A DNA stretch of 64,000 nt from Astragalus membranaceus (GCA_039519185.1 CM076851.1:47412751-47476750), one strand, 5' to 3'. Positions 1 through 11,530 are shown, counted from the stretch's first letter. Notes: generated by a model not told the origin, from the sequence alone. A program made the numbers and translations.

Positions 1-1838
1 GCCACCCAATTTATTAAAAATAGGAAAAATTGAGAAAAACCTAACCTAAGAGTTAGTGGTCAGCGTAACTAAGTTGGATTCGGGAGTCGGTTATGCGTAG
101 GGAAGGGGCGAAAACCTAATTTCACTGCACCCCTAGCACATATGTCTTAAGACACTTACTCTAAATTTGATTTGCGCAAGAATTAACAAGTTGTTTCATT
201 TATTTGTTTGCCCGAAAAATAAACCTTAATAGGATTTAGTAAAAAACAATTATTCACCAAGGACTAATTTAAGAAAATTTTATTTTGACTTGACGGGGAA
301 GCCCCGCTCCTACGTATTCTCAGGTGCAATGAGGAATTCAAAAGTCACGTAGTTCTTTCTGAAAATTTTTGTTGGTTGATGTTTTTTAATATAGGGGTTT
401 TAGGATTATTGAGCTGTACAGCTCATCCGTCCTAGAACGCTGACTAACCCGTCTGTACAGTCGACTTAGTTCACTATTTTATAAAAATGGAGTTTTTTGA
501 GTTTTGGAAAATGATTTGATGTGTGTTGGTTTAATTTTATTTGAATAGGGATTTTAGGACTCTTGATCCGTACGGTTCATTCATCCCAAAACGCTGACTA
601 ACCCGGCTGTACGGCCGACTTAATCCCCTATTTTAAAATATTGATTTGTGGGTAGAAATGTGTTTGTATTTTTTTAATTTATAAATTGCTTGTTTTAAAT
701 AGGGATTCTAGGACATGATCCGTAACGGTTCATTAGTGACCTAAAAAGCAGATTAACCCGACTGTACAGTCGACTTAGTCCCCCTATTTATATATTTTTT
801 TTAAAAATGAAATATTTATTTATTTACTTTTATAGGGGTTTTTTTAGAGAAAAAAAAAAGAAATGATAAAAATAATAAAAAAATAAAATAAAAAGGGGGT
901 GCGAATGGTAAGATAGGGGTGTGATCAATAGGAGGGGTTGTATTTTAAAAGGAGGGGTGCGAATGGTAAAACGGGGGGTGTGATCAAAACTATAAGCCCA
1001 ATTTTCGTTTGGGATTCAGGGCTTGCCAATCCGGGCTCGCAGGGGTGTAGCATTACTAATAATGGGTGGTGTAATCACTAATCACTGAACCTAGCATAAA
1101 CACATAAAATTAATTTTCGTCCCCCCCTTATTTTTTTTGAAACCGAAAACCCTAATATATATTTATATTTTTTTTTAGATCCAAATATTTTATCTAAGAC
1201 ATTAATCTGTTATATTTTTCGTTTTTTTTTTATAAAAAAACAAGGACTAAATCCGAACCTAATTTCTCTAGTCCGATTTCTGATTTTTTTTTTAGTAATC
1301 ATTCATCTGATTTTTTTTTACTAATCATTCAGCTGGAGCAAGCTTGCTCTGAAAGCTCAGGAGCAGGAGGCGCGTACGGCTGCTGGCATAGATTAGGGTT
1401 TATTTGGGCCTTTCCCTTTTTTTTGACAGTTAGGTGTAGATGATTCTTTTTGGGCCCATTTGAGGCCTGTTTTTTTTTTTTTGTAATTTTGACATATGTT
1501 TTGGCCAAGTGTAACTAAATAGTAGATACTTTGTAAATAAAGAATTTTTCACACACCTCCTGTTTTACTATTACTGTTATTATTACTACAAAAAGGGAAC
1601 TAAAAGGAAACACGACAAAACATGTCGGACTAAACACGATGAAATGCTAAAACAACGACACGACGAAAACTCGCGCACAAAACCGAATATTTTGTCATAG
1701 GGACTTAATTCATTATTATTAATAAATAAATAAAATACACCGGTTAAAATTGGGTGTTCACAAAGTCCACTTGGTTTCAACTATTTGCTCCACCCTAAAT
1801 GTATCATAATTTGCTTGAGCATATTTAGCCAAAAAATA
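1..1838. repeat. Second copy of the Tat/Ogre-type solo LTR plus its flank
   Basis: This stretch matches 30,559-32,397 base for base by eye, except for one T in a homopolymer near 1,470. Positions 1-1,762 correspond to the LTR seen whole at 30,504-32,321, lacking its first 55 bases because the window starts inside it. The LTR ends in GGGTGTTCACA at 1,762. It is followed by AAGTC (1,763-1,767), the TSD of the other copy, and then by about 70 bases of the same non-LTR flank up to the N gap. Because unique flank is shared as well as the repeat, this is a duplicated locus or a redundant contig end rather than an independent insertion. Confidence 0.9.
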
Positions 1839-2338
1839 NNNNNNNNNNNNNNNNNNNNNNNNNNNNNNNNNNNNNNNNNNNNNNNNNNNNNNNNNNNNNN
1901 NNNNNNNNNNNNNNNNNNNNNNNNNNNNNNNNNNNNNNNNNNNNNNNNNNNNNNNNNNNNNNNNNNNNNNNNNNNNNNNNNNNNNNNNNNNNNNNNNNNN
2001 NNNNNNNNNNNNNNNNNNNNNNNNNNNNNNNNNNNNNNNNNNNNNNNNNNNNNNNNNNNNNNNNNNNNNNNNNNNNNNNNNNNNNNNNNNNNNNNNNNNN
2101 NNNNNNNNNNNNNNNNNNNNNNNNNNNNNNNNNNNNNNNNNNNNNNNNNNNNNNNNNNNNNNNNNNNNNNNNNNNNNNNNNNNNNNNNNNNNNNNNNNNN
2201 NNNNNNNNNNNNNNNNNNNNNNNNNNNNNNNNNNNNNNNNNNNNNNNNNNNNNNNNNNNNNNNNNNNNNNNNNNNNNNNNNNNNNNNNNNNNNNNNNNNN
2301 NNNNNNNNNNNNNNNNNNNNNNNNNNNNNNNNNNNNNN
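1839..2338. other. Assembly gap, 500 N
   Basis: A run of exactly 500 N. Nothing can be said about its true length. Reading frames that run through it are not real genes. Confidence 1.
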
Positions 2339-2373
<35 letters not shown>

Positions 2374-2485
2374 CTCTCTCTTTCTCCCTTACTCTTCTCC
2401 TTCTCTCTACTCTAAACCACCCATCACCACCACCACCACCACCACACCACCACCACGCCACCACCACCACCACCACACATCACCA
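2339..2485. repeat. Microsatellites (CT)n and (CAC)n
   Basis: A CT/TCTC run starts right after the gap. It is followed by a CAC/ACC-rich run from about 2,418 to 2,485. Such runs commonly break assemblies, which fits their position next to the gap. Confidence 0.9.
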
Positions 2486-2574
2486 CAAAATTAATAATAT
2501 AATATAATATTCATTAATTAATATATATAAAAAAAATAAGCCATTTAGTACTAGACACGTGTCATTTTTTTTTG

Positions 2575-2882
2575 AAAACTGCAGTCATTAGCGAGGGAAT
2601 TAGCGAGGGCAAAAACCGTCGCTAATTCCTGCGCATTTACCAACCCCTGCAACTGAGTCCCATCACCTGAAAAGCTGCAGTCATTAGCTAGGGAACTAGC
2701 GACGGCATAGTCCCTCGCTAATTAGCGAGGGATCCAACTTCCCTCGCTAATCCCATTTGCGAGGAGGGAATTAGCGAGGGAACCAGTCCCTCGCTAAGTC
2801 CCTCGCAAATGACCATTAGTGAGGGAATCAGGTCATTTTGCGAGGGAACTGTCCCTGGCTAATGACTAGTTTTTTTGTAGTG
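2575..2882. mobile_element. Terminal and subterminal region of a CACTA (En/Spm-type) transposon
   Basis: The segment ends at 2,882 in TTTTTTTGTAGTG, the reverse complement of the CACTA terminus CACTACAAAAAAA. Upstream is a dense array of short direct and inverted motifs of the type ATTAGCGAGGGA / TCCCTCGCTAAT, which is the subterminal repeat structure known for CACTA elements. The other end is not visible and probably lies in or beyond the N gap, so the 3-bp TSD cannot be tested. The right edge abuts Copia integrase coding sequence at 2,884, so the transposon landed in that older element. Confidence 0.75.
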
Positions 2883-2883
2883 G

Positions 2884-5070
2884 TTGCCCAAACACTACTG
2901 GGGTGAGGCACTGTACACGGCAGTGCATGTTATTAATCTCAGTCCCGCTGTTGCTTTGAATAGTGATGTTCCAGATAAAGTTTGGTTTGGGAAGAAGGTC
3001 AATTATGATCATTTGAGAGTCTTTGGTTGTAAGGCCTTTGTGCATGTTCCAAAGGATGAAAGATCCAAGTTGGATGCAAAGTCAAAGCAATGTATTTTCA
3101 TTGGTTATGGTCAAGATGAATTTGGTTATAGGTTGTTTGATCCTATAGGGAAAAAACTTCTCAGAAGTCGCGATGTTGTTTTCATGGAAGACCAAACTAT
3201 TGAGGACATTGATAAGGTGGAGAAGACTACACCCAAGAAAGATGAAAACTTGTCAGATGTTGATCCAGTTCGGTTGCCTATTCAGAATTTGGATAGTGTT
3301 GATGGTAATGTTCAAAATGGTGAGCCACATGTTGATGATCAACAACTTGAAGATGAGTTACATATTTCAGTTAATGATGATGAGGATAATGAGATGTCAG
3401 AAGAGAATCCTGGTGAGGCTTCTGAGTCATCTCAAGCTCAACTCAGAAGGTCTAGGGGAAGACAACCATCTACAAGGTATAATTCTGATGAGTATGTGAC
3501 AGTGACCGATCAAGGGGAACCTGGGTATTTCCAAGAGGCCATAGAAAGTGAAGAAAGTCAAAAGTGGCTGGATGCAATGCATGATGAGATGAAGTCATTG
3601 CATGATAATCACACTTATGATTTGGTGAAGTTGCCAAAAGGTAAAAGGGCTTTGGAAAACAGGTGGATTTATAGAGTGAAACATGAGAGTAACTCTAAGT
3701 CTCCAAGGTATAAAGCCAGATAGTGGTGAAGGGTTTCCGTCAAAGAAAGGGTGTTTATTTTAATGAAATTTTCTCGCTTGTGGTAAAGATGTCATCGATT
3801 AGAACCTTGTTGAGTTTGGAGGCTACTCTAGATTTAGGTGGTAGAGCAAATGGATGTAAAAACAGCCTTCCTTCATGGCGATTTGGAGGAAGAGATCTAC
3901 ATGAAACAACCTGATGGTTTTCTTGTTGAAGGCAAGGAAGTGTAGACTAAGAAAGAGTCTATATGGTTTGAACAGGCTCCAAGACAATGGTACAAGAAGT
4001 TGAGTCAGTTATGTGTGACCAAGGATATAAAAAGACTACTTCTGATCATTGTCTTTGTTAGAAATTTTTCTAATGATGGTTTCATTATCCTGTTGTTATA
4101 TGTTGATGACATGCTTATTGTAGGGAAAAATATTTCCGAGATTGACAGGTTAAAGAAGCAGTTGGGCGAGTCGTTTGCCATGAAAGACATGGGAGCAGCT
4201 AAACAGATTCTTGGTATAAGAATGATGCGTGACAGAAAGGAGAAGAAACTTTGGCTATCGCAAGAGCACTATATTGAAAGAGTGTTGCAGAGATTTCAGA
4301 TGGAAAACTCTAAGGCGGTAAGCACTCCACTTGCTACTCATTTTAAGTTGAGTTCCAAACAAAGTCCTTCAAATGAAGATGATAAAATTGATATGGAACG
4401 AGTTCCTTATGCGTCTGTTGTGGGTAGTTTGACATATGCAATGGTGTGTACAAGAACAGATATTGCACATGCTGTTGGTACAGTCAGTAGATTTTTGTCA
4501 AATCCAGGTAAAGAGCATTGGAATGCTGTGAAATGGATTTTAAGGTATCTTCGTGGTACTACTTGTATGAGGCTTTGTTTTGGAGGTGACAAACCCACCT
4601 TAGTGGGATACTCCGACTCAAACATGGCTGGAGATATTGATTCCAGGAAGTCCACTTCGGGGTATATGATTAAGTTTGCAGGGAGAGCTGTGGCTTGACA
4701 GTCCAGGTTGCAAAAGTGTGTAGCATTGTCTACTACAGAGGCAGAGTTCATTGCCATTACCGAAGAATGCAAAGAGTTGATATGGTTGAAGAAATTCTTG
4801 CAGGAGCTTGGTTATGGTCAGGACAAATATTTCTTATTTGTTGATAGTCAAAGTTCTATTCATCTTGGTAAGAATCCGACTTTTCATAATAGGTCCAAAC
4901 ACATTGATGTGAGGTATCATTGGATACGTGATGTTTTGGATGCTAAGTTGTTGGAGTTAGCTAAAGTTCATACAGATGATAATGGTTCAGATATGATGAC
5001 TAAAACATTGCCAAGAGGGAAGTTTCAAATTTGTTGTGATATCGCCGGTTTGGCGATCACCTCCACATAG
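2884..5070 (+). pseudogene. Copia (TNT1-94-like) pol remnant: integrase C-end, RT, RNase H
   Basis: The first frame (2,884-3,723) starts inside the integrase domain (PKHYWGEAL, then VFGCKAFVHVP and the GYGQDEFGYRL block). It continues through an acidic linker into the start of reverse transcriptase (ENRWIYRVKHE). The rest of RT follows in broken frames. YVDDML is visible near 4,100, and the RNase H block STSGYMIKFAG and STTEAEFIA lies near 4,650-4,760. The frame is interrupted by a TAG at 3,721, frameshifts around 3,840-4,000, a TAG near 3,943 and a TGA at 4,696. The order and wording match the TNT1-94/Tork lineage of Ty1/Copia. Gag, protease and the integrase N-half are missing upstream, where a CACTA end sits. 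They reappear downstream of the LTR at 5,764-6,808. The gene is dead. Confidence 0.9.
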
Positions 5071-5086
5071 TTGTGAGGGGGAGATA

Positions 5087-5763
5087 TGTTGGGCATTGGG
5101 CTCCCTTCCTATGTGGATAAAGGCCCAAATATTTTAGCCCATTATGTTTCTCACTTATTATAAGTGGAGAGGATTAAATTAGGGTTAAAAAAGAGAGATT
5201 TTCGGAATAGAGAGAGCCACCAAAAGAGAGAAAAGAAGAGAGAGAACAATTCTCGTTTTTCTCAAATCTGTCACCGTAAAACTGCGATTGCGGATTCGTT
5301 AACCGTTAGATCGTCTTCGTTTTTGGACAGCAGGTTCACAAGACATGGTTCTACACTTTTACCGTTCGGATCGTCGAAACGAGGTCCGAGGAGAGAGAAA
5401 CCGTCTTCGCACTGAAGGTGTAGTTTTAGGTATTTTCATCTTCTTGTTCTCAATTTGTAAGCTTTTGTGCTTTATTGTATTGGCTGGTTGTTGGCACTAT
5501 TTGTTCACTTTGTTGAGACTCTCTTGTACCCTTATTTGATTATAGTGGAGCTATTTCTTTGGTCTGGACGACCCGTGGTTTTTATCCTTTTCTTTGAGGG
5601 GTTTTCCACGTTAAAAATATCGGTGTTCAATTGTGCGTTTTTTATTTCGTTTTATTGGTCGCCACATATTCGTTGTTGCTCCTCATAGGTTCTTGCAAAT
5701 TTGGGGAATATATTTCCGTTGCATATTGCTCTGTTATTACGTTTATGTGTTGATTCCCCATCA
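5087..5763 (+). repeat. LTR of the TNT1-94-like Copia element
   Basis: A purine tract, GTGAGGGGGAGATA, lies directly before 5,087 and follows the pol stop, as expected for a polypurine tract before a 3' LTR. The LTR opens TGTTGGGC and can be closed at CCCATCA (5,763), an imperfect inverted match to TGTTGGG. Shortly after it, TGGTGTAAGAAAT (about 5,769) resembles a decayed initiator-Met primer-binding site (TGGTATCAGAGC). Gag-like coding then begins, so this one LTR lies 3' of one pol segment and 5' of a gag segment. The right boundary is moderately certain. Confidence 0.65.
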
Positions 5764-6808
5764 GGATCTTGGTGTAAGAAATTAGCTGATTTATATGACT
5801 AGTTGGTTGGATTTTATGTGGAAGAAATTAGCTAATTTATATGAGCAGAAAGATGTACAAAATAAATCATGTTTGATCCAGAAGCTGGTGAACATGAAAT
5901 ACAATTAAGGGGATTCAATGGCAGGGCATATGAGCAACTTTCAGAATATTGCGCAAGAAAAATATGAAAAATATGACAACTAAAGTAAGTCAAGAAGCAA
6001 GACAAAGGACTAGATAAGAAACGATATGCTATCATTGCGGCAAGGTGAGACACATCACAAAGAAGAAAAAAGATAAAGACACGACTGCAGTTGCATCTGA
6101 TAGTGATGGTTATATTGTTTGTGATGATAATTCTATAAATCTTGCTTGTCATGTTTTTAGTTGGATTATTAATTCTAGAACCTCATACCATGCCACTTTT
6201 AAGCATGATTTCTTTTCATCCTAATTTATTGGTGATTTTGGCACAATATAGATGGGAGATAAATGGGTATGCAAAATTGTTGGTATGAGAGATGTTTAGG
6301 TTGAAACTAGCATTGGGTGCAAGCTGTAGTTGAAGAATGTTAGACATGTTTCCAATATCCTCCTCAACTTGATCTCGGTCAAAGCCTTGGATATTGAAAG
6401 CTGTCACATTTACTTTGGTTGGTGGTGACAATGTCAAGCTCACTTGTTGTGGCAAAGAACGAAAGCTTCACTACTCTCTATAGGATTCCTGTAAAGATAT
6501 GCAAGGAAGAGATGAATGCAGTTCAAGGTGCATCTATTGACTTATGACATATGCGGGTTGGCCACTTGAGTAAGAAAGGACTCAATATCCTTGTCAAACA
6601 AAATTTTCTTCTGGTGGCCAACGACATAGAGTTTCATTTGGGGATCACTTGACTTATGACACCTTTAAATACTTTCGTTCATTGTTTTGTTGGCAAACGA
6701 CATAGAGTTTCATTTCATGGTAGTGATCCCCATATGAAGTCAAATATTCTTGATTTAGTTCACACTGATGTTTGCTCTATGGACCGTAAATCTCGTGTTA
6801 AAAACACA
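5764..6808 (+). pseudogene. Copia gag / protease / pre-integrase remnant
   Basis: Conceptual translation in broken frames gives a gag stretch (KSCLIQKL-like, then CYHCGKV..H, a decayed CCHC knuckle near 6,030). It is followed by a lysine-rich linker and a protease-like block (SWIINSRTSYHAT, where the family has a D-S-G active site, so the catalytic Asp is lost). Next come KNVRHVSN, a GAG-pre-integrase block (VGHLSKKGLN) and an integrase start (LVHTDVCSMDRKS). Many stops are present. The order and family match the pol remnant at 2,884-5,070, and the two halves meet within integrase with roughly a hundred codons missing. Confidence 0.75.
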
Positions 6809-7383
6809 ACTTAGAGCAAGTGTACTCTATTGCATAAGTAATATAAAAGATTATCGTATCTACATGGATTAATTAACAAGTACCAAACTAGTCGATATTA
6901 TTTATTATTTAGCCTAACAATTGATTGCATTATTTACGGAAACAAAAAAAAAAGAAATTAATAACCACAATAAAAATGCAAGATAGAGAGGCCTAAAGTT
7001 GCGATTTCACTTGCAAGCGTCGATTCCCTTATATCTAATTCTATCTGAATTCCTTTATTTTATTCAATTATTAATTCCTTTAGTAAAATTATTAATTTGT
7101 TTGGTTACTCGCGACTAATATTTTTTTTCCCTAAATTAACCCATTGTTTGGTCATTCAAAGAAATTCAAATTCAAGAAAAGCATGAAAAGCAAAAAGGTT
7201 AAATGATTGGAAGACTAAATTAAAGTCGAGAAATATAAGGTGTTTTTCTCTAATAATGTCGATGATTGTATAGCCCTCCATCTCTGAGCAGCATTCTTGG
7301 GATTGATAGGATCCTTGATTTATGGCTCTACCTCAGAGCCCCTATGATTCACCTATGTATGTCTAGTTCTAGCTTTAATTTCA
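6809..7383. other. Unassigned AT-rich stretch
   Basis: No coding frame or clear element boundary. The opening (GAGCAAGTGTACTCTATTG) has the look of a dispersed repeat or LTR edge, but no partner copy is present in the window to prove it. Confidence 0.3.
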
Positions 7384-7394
7384 TTTTTTTTTCG

Positions 7395-10123
7395 ATAAGC
7401 AAAATTTCATTCAAGGAGCACTAGGAGTGCCCAAATCCAACCCAACAATGGTTACAAATTGTTTAGAACTTGAAGTGGATTAGACCACCATGATGAAATA
7501 GATGCAGATGAAAGGAAATCTAATCTATAAACACTCCAACTCCAAGATAAGCTCTTGATGCGGATTACCGTGGAGTCAACATTCGCTTCATCCCTCCACC
7601 AGATTGATCCAATGTTTCACATTTAGTGACCCTCCATTGAGGCATAGACAAATGAGTTAGCAAAATCGCCATACCTGTGAGATAATAAGCGACTCCAACA
7701 AGCGTTATTCTCCGTCAAAGATATCCATTTCCATTTGGAAAGAAGTGTGATGTTGAATGCTTCGAGATTTTTGATCCCTAACCCGCCATCCTTTTTTGAT
7801 TTGCACACAGTGTCCCAAGCCACCCAATACATTCTGTGCTCCCCTTCCTTGATCCCCCATAAGAAATCTCTTTGGATTTTTACCATTTTCTTGATTACAA
7901 TCTTTGGTGCTTTGTAGAAAGACATCATGTATACCGGGATGCTATTCAAAACAGAATTAAAGTTACCCGGCCTCCTATAGAGAGATAGCGCCCCTTCCAC
8001 GTTGCCAGCCTTTTGCGCAAGGTCCCAATTATCGGGCTCCAAGTTGACTCCCTTCGGGGGTTGGCGCCAATAGGAATCCCCAAGAACTTGAATGGGACGG
8101 TTTCCGATCTACAATAGAGGAATGCATTTTCTCTCTCCAAGAAACCATCTGGGATGTTAATACCGATAAGCTTGCTCTTGAGGAAGTTAACCTTCAAGCC
8201 CGACACCAATTCAAACGACCTCAAGATAGATTTTATGCTCCAAATATTATCCCAAGTAGCCTTACCCAACAACATAGTGTCGTCCGCGAATTGCAAAATA
8301 GGGAAACGCAATTCGTCATTCAAAGCAAAACCTTGAAAAACACCTATATCCACTGCTTGACGCATAAGAGCCGTCAAACCTTCAGCTGCAATAAGGAACA
8401 GAAATGGAGATAAAGGGTCACCTTGCCTTAGACCCCGATGTACCTTAAAATCTTGGGTTGGGCTACCGTTGACTAGTACCGACATAGAGCTAGTGCAGAT
8501 ACATAATTTCATCAAGAGATCCAACGGGAAGGGAAACCCATTCTACGAAGCATGTAGATAAGAAAATCCCACGAAATAGAATCGTAGGCTTTTTCAAAGT
8601 CAACTTTAAACAATAAGCATTCTTCCTTGCTACGTTTGGCGTAGTCCACCACCTCATTAACCACGACCACTCCATCTAGAATTTGACGCCCCCCAATGAA
8701 GGCTGATTGTTGAGGCACTATGATGCTAGGCAACACCTTGTTGATTCTACTAGCCAACACCTTCGACAATATTTTGTAGAGACATCCGATTAAACATATA
8801 GGCCGAAATTCCCCCAATCCTTGAGGGTTGTCGTTTTTTGGAACCAAAGCTATAAAGGATGCTGCAATCGCCTTTGGGACAAAATAGTTATTGTAAAATT
8901 CGTTGAAAAAACCAACCACGTCTTCTTTCACCACATTCCAACAAAGTTTTAAAAAGTTGAAGTTAAAACCATCCGGTCCCGGGCTCTTATCTCCATCGCA
9001 ATCTCACACTCCCATCCTTATTTCGTCCTCTGAAAAAGGTTGTGTTAGCAAATCTGAGTCACCAGAAGAAACTTTGCTGAAATTCAAGCCCCCCAAAGTC
9101 GGTCTCTCGTAACTAACCTCTGAGAAGCACTTCTCGAAGTGATTTTTGACAAAGAGCTTCACTTCATCCACATCTTCCACTAACTCCCCTGACTCATTGA
9201 GAATCGTTACGTTACATCTTCTTCTTCTGAGCCTCATCAAAGAGTGGAAGTATTTAGAATTCATGTCGCCTTCCTTAATCCACCTAGCTCTAGATTTTTG
9301 AGCTAAGATGGACTCTTTCTTGCGAATCTCTTTCCAAAGCTCTGCTGATACTTCCTTTCTATTCAAAACCACCCCTTCATCCCATCATTCGCTTAGAACG
9401 TCATCCAGAGAATTCAAGTCCCGAACCAGTTTGTCAATATTCAAGTCCACTATACCAAAAACCTGTCTAATCTGCTCATAGATAACCCATCCCCCACTCT
9501 GTTATAAGGACTTCAGATAACAAAAGTCTGTCTAATCTGCTCATAGATAACCCATCAGAACAAAACCAAGAGAACTTCTTCCCTGATACCGGAACATCAA
9601 CGAGATCCATATCCACGATAAAACTGTTGAAGTTGTCCATCTCGCTACGAGAGTTGTCTCCACTCCTACCTTTTCTCTCCATAGAACATACCACAACATT
9701 GAAATCTCCGACTATGCACCATTCACCACTCCCTATGCTTTGCTTAATAGCTAACAACTCTGCCCAGACCCTTCGTTTCCCCACCCTTGAACACGGAGCA
9801 TAAACATTTACCACATGCACTTTAGAGCCCCGAATGGTTGTACTAACACCAAGAAAACCAAAACCTGATAAATGAGACGATACTACACAATCCCCTTCTA
9901 GCCACGAGCACAAAATACCTCCAGATGAGCCTCGAGATGGTTGGTGAACCCATTGGAATGGTCGATTCCCCCATAGCAAACCAATCTGATTTTCAACCAT
10001 CACCTCCCTCTTAGTTTCCTGAATGCAAACAAAATCAAAAGAACGAGAATTTATCAAAGAAGCTAATTGGCGAGTTTTACCGCGCTCGCCCCACCCTCTA
10101 ATGTTTAAGGATAGCAAATTCAT
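7395..10123 (-). pseudogene. LINE ORF2: AP-type endonuclease and reverse transcriptase
   Basis: The start ATG at 10,123 gives MNLLSLNIRGWG, the usual endonuclease opening, followed by CIQETK, GDFNVV and SRLDRLLLS, the metal-binding and catalytic blocks of the EEP fold. The frame then fails near 9,480, beside an imperfect duplication (9,464-9,491 and 9,529-9,556). The linker SRARWIKEGDMNSKYFH is at about 9,280. RT blocks are SPGPDGFNF (after a stop at about 9,001), ALVPK, FRPICLIGCLYKILSK, KVDFEKAYDS, GLRQGDPLSPFLF and FADDTML at about 8,270. A frameshift separates 7,946-8,524 from 7,623-8,042. The endonuclease would nick target DNA and the RT prime from it. This copy cannot make a full ORF2. 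Confidence 0.85.
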
Positions 10124-11142
10124 GAGGTTCTGATGTTGTCCGCCCTCTTTCTACTATTAGCTTCATCTCTGCGTTCACCTTCTTCTATCAAATCAACATA
10201 CCTTTCTTCTTGCATACTACATTCAACACCCAAACGCTTAGCCCTTTCCCAAACTCTCCTAGCCACCGCCTTTCCTTGAAGGGCCCAGAACTTGTTGTTG
10301 CATAAGCCAATGTCTCCACTAGAAATAGACCCATCACATAACATAGTACCAGCAGAAAACAAAGATGAAGGATTGTTACTTACCTCTTGAGAAGATTGCG
10401 CAACATGTTCCTCTGGAATGGAGCATAAAGGGACCTCCGCTAAATCTCTAGAATCTAGCTTCAACTTACCCGACTTCGGTTTCCTCTTCACACCTATCTT
10501 TAGATATTTCCTCTCTTTTCTCGGCCTTGCCGCGGATAAAGAGGGTGAGGGACGCATATTTGGAATTGAAGAGAGGTCTAGGGGTTTTTCACCAATCATT
10601 GGGCTTTCCGCCACAAAACTTTCAGCCGCAGACAAAGGAGAATCACCTTGTTCTTCCTGCGCCCCCTCCTTGTTGACTAACAACGTCGATGATGAATTGA
10701 TTTTCCCAATTTCATTATCTGACATTCTAAAGTTTCGCACTTCCTTGAGGAGAGCATTCAACTCGTCTTCATCAACCTCTTCGCCACCTTGATCACCCAC
10801 AATACCATCAAAACCTTGATCATGAAACTCTTCCTCCGAGCTTGTCGAGTCGTCTACCACTTCGTCAACCCTGCTCCCCATATAACTCCCTTGAAGTGGA
10901 CCGCTCCAATCCTCCACAATCTTAATATTGTATAGGGTGTTGTTAACAGCAGCTATAACAGATCTATTCACCAACTCTGTCGATTGAGTCCTTACCATAA
11001 GCCTGGCAACATCCAGAGATCTCTTCCTTTCAGTTTTATCATCCGCGCAAACAAATTCCCCCACATAGGCTGTGAGCTTGGAAAAGAAAGAAGAATTCCA
11101 TGCGTGAACCGGAATGCCATAGCACCTGAGCCAAGTCACCAT
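10120..11142 (-). pseudogene. LINE ORF1 (DUF4283-type), partial
   Basis: The 340-codon frame opens with VTWLRCYGIPVHAWNSSFF and carries VARLMVRTQS. Both are typical of the DUF4283 domain in plant L1 ORF1 proteins, which bind the element RNA. A serine/acidic middle and a basic block (PRKERKYLKIGVKRKPKSGK) follow, plausibly for nucleic-acid binding. Upstream of 11,142 the same domain continues past a stop (GDLLLEETPDIVGRPFRFQ is readable to about 11,235), so the ATG here is internal and the real N-terminus is lost. Its TGA stop overlaps the ORF2 start as ATGA at 10,120-10,123. I see no clear CCHC knuckle. Confidence 0.75.
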
Positions 11143-11291
11143 GGGATGAGGAAGAAGCCGTCATCCTAGAAGGCTTATAAACTTTTGGTCAAGTTTCTGA
11201 AATCTAAATGGCCTCCCGACTATGTCAGGAGTCTCCTCCAGTAATAGATCACCTACTCCTAGTACTTGGAAATCTTTTTTTTTTGGTCAAA

Positions 11292-11470
11292 ACTTGGAAA
11301 TCTTTTATTGAGGCATTGCAGCATGTTAAGATCAATATCAAATGGGCTGTGAAAAATGGGAATGATATTCGTTTTTGGAGGGATAAGTGGACCCATGACT
11401 TACCCTCCCTTCAGGCTTTAAATTTTCCTAATTTACCTCTATCTCTGATTAACTTTTTTGTTTCTTTTTA
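11292..11470 (+). pseudogene. LINE C-terminal fragment, plus strand
   Basis: A short frame reads WAVKNGNDIRFWRDKW and LPSLQALNFPNLPLSL. This is the conserved stretch after RT in plant LINE ORF2 proteins that precedes the zinc-finger region. It is on the opposite strand from the neighbouring LINE, so it belongs to a different insertion. Just upstream it is split by 13 extra bases between two copies of ACTTGGAAATCTTTT (11,264-11,278 and 11,292-11,306). Confidence 0.6.
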
Positions 11471-11530
11471 TTTGTCTATAGGTTGGTGGAGGTGGAATAT
11501 TATTAATCAGCATAATTCCTGCATATATTA

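Larger units (their letters stand above)
7384..11260 (-). mobile_element. L1-type LINE, decayed
   Basis: On the minus strand the order is ORF1 (10,120-11,142 and remnants to about 11,250), endonuclease (9,476-10,123), RT (about 7,946-8,934) and a C-terminal region (7,623-8,042 and on to about 7,395). The plus strand shows a T-run at about 7,384-7,393, the expected A-tail of a minus-strand LINE. The 5' end fades near 11,260 and is probably truncated. Stops and frameshifts break ORF2. I could not find a clear TSD. Confidence 0.85.

Noticed and set aside
1781..2507. Open frames on both strands across the gap
   Set aside because: They run through 500 N and low-complexity CT/CAC repeats.
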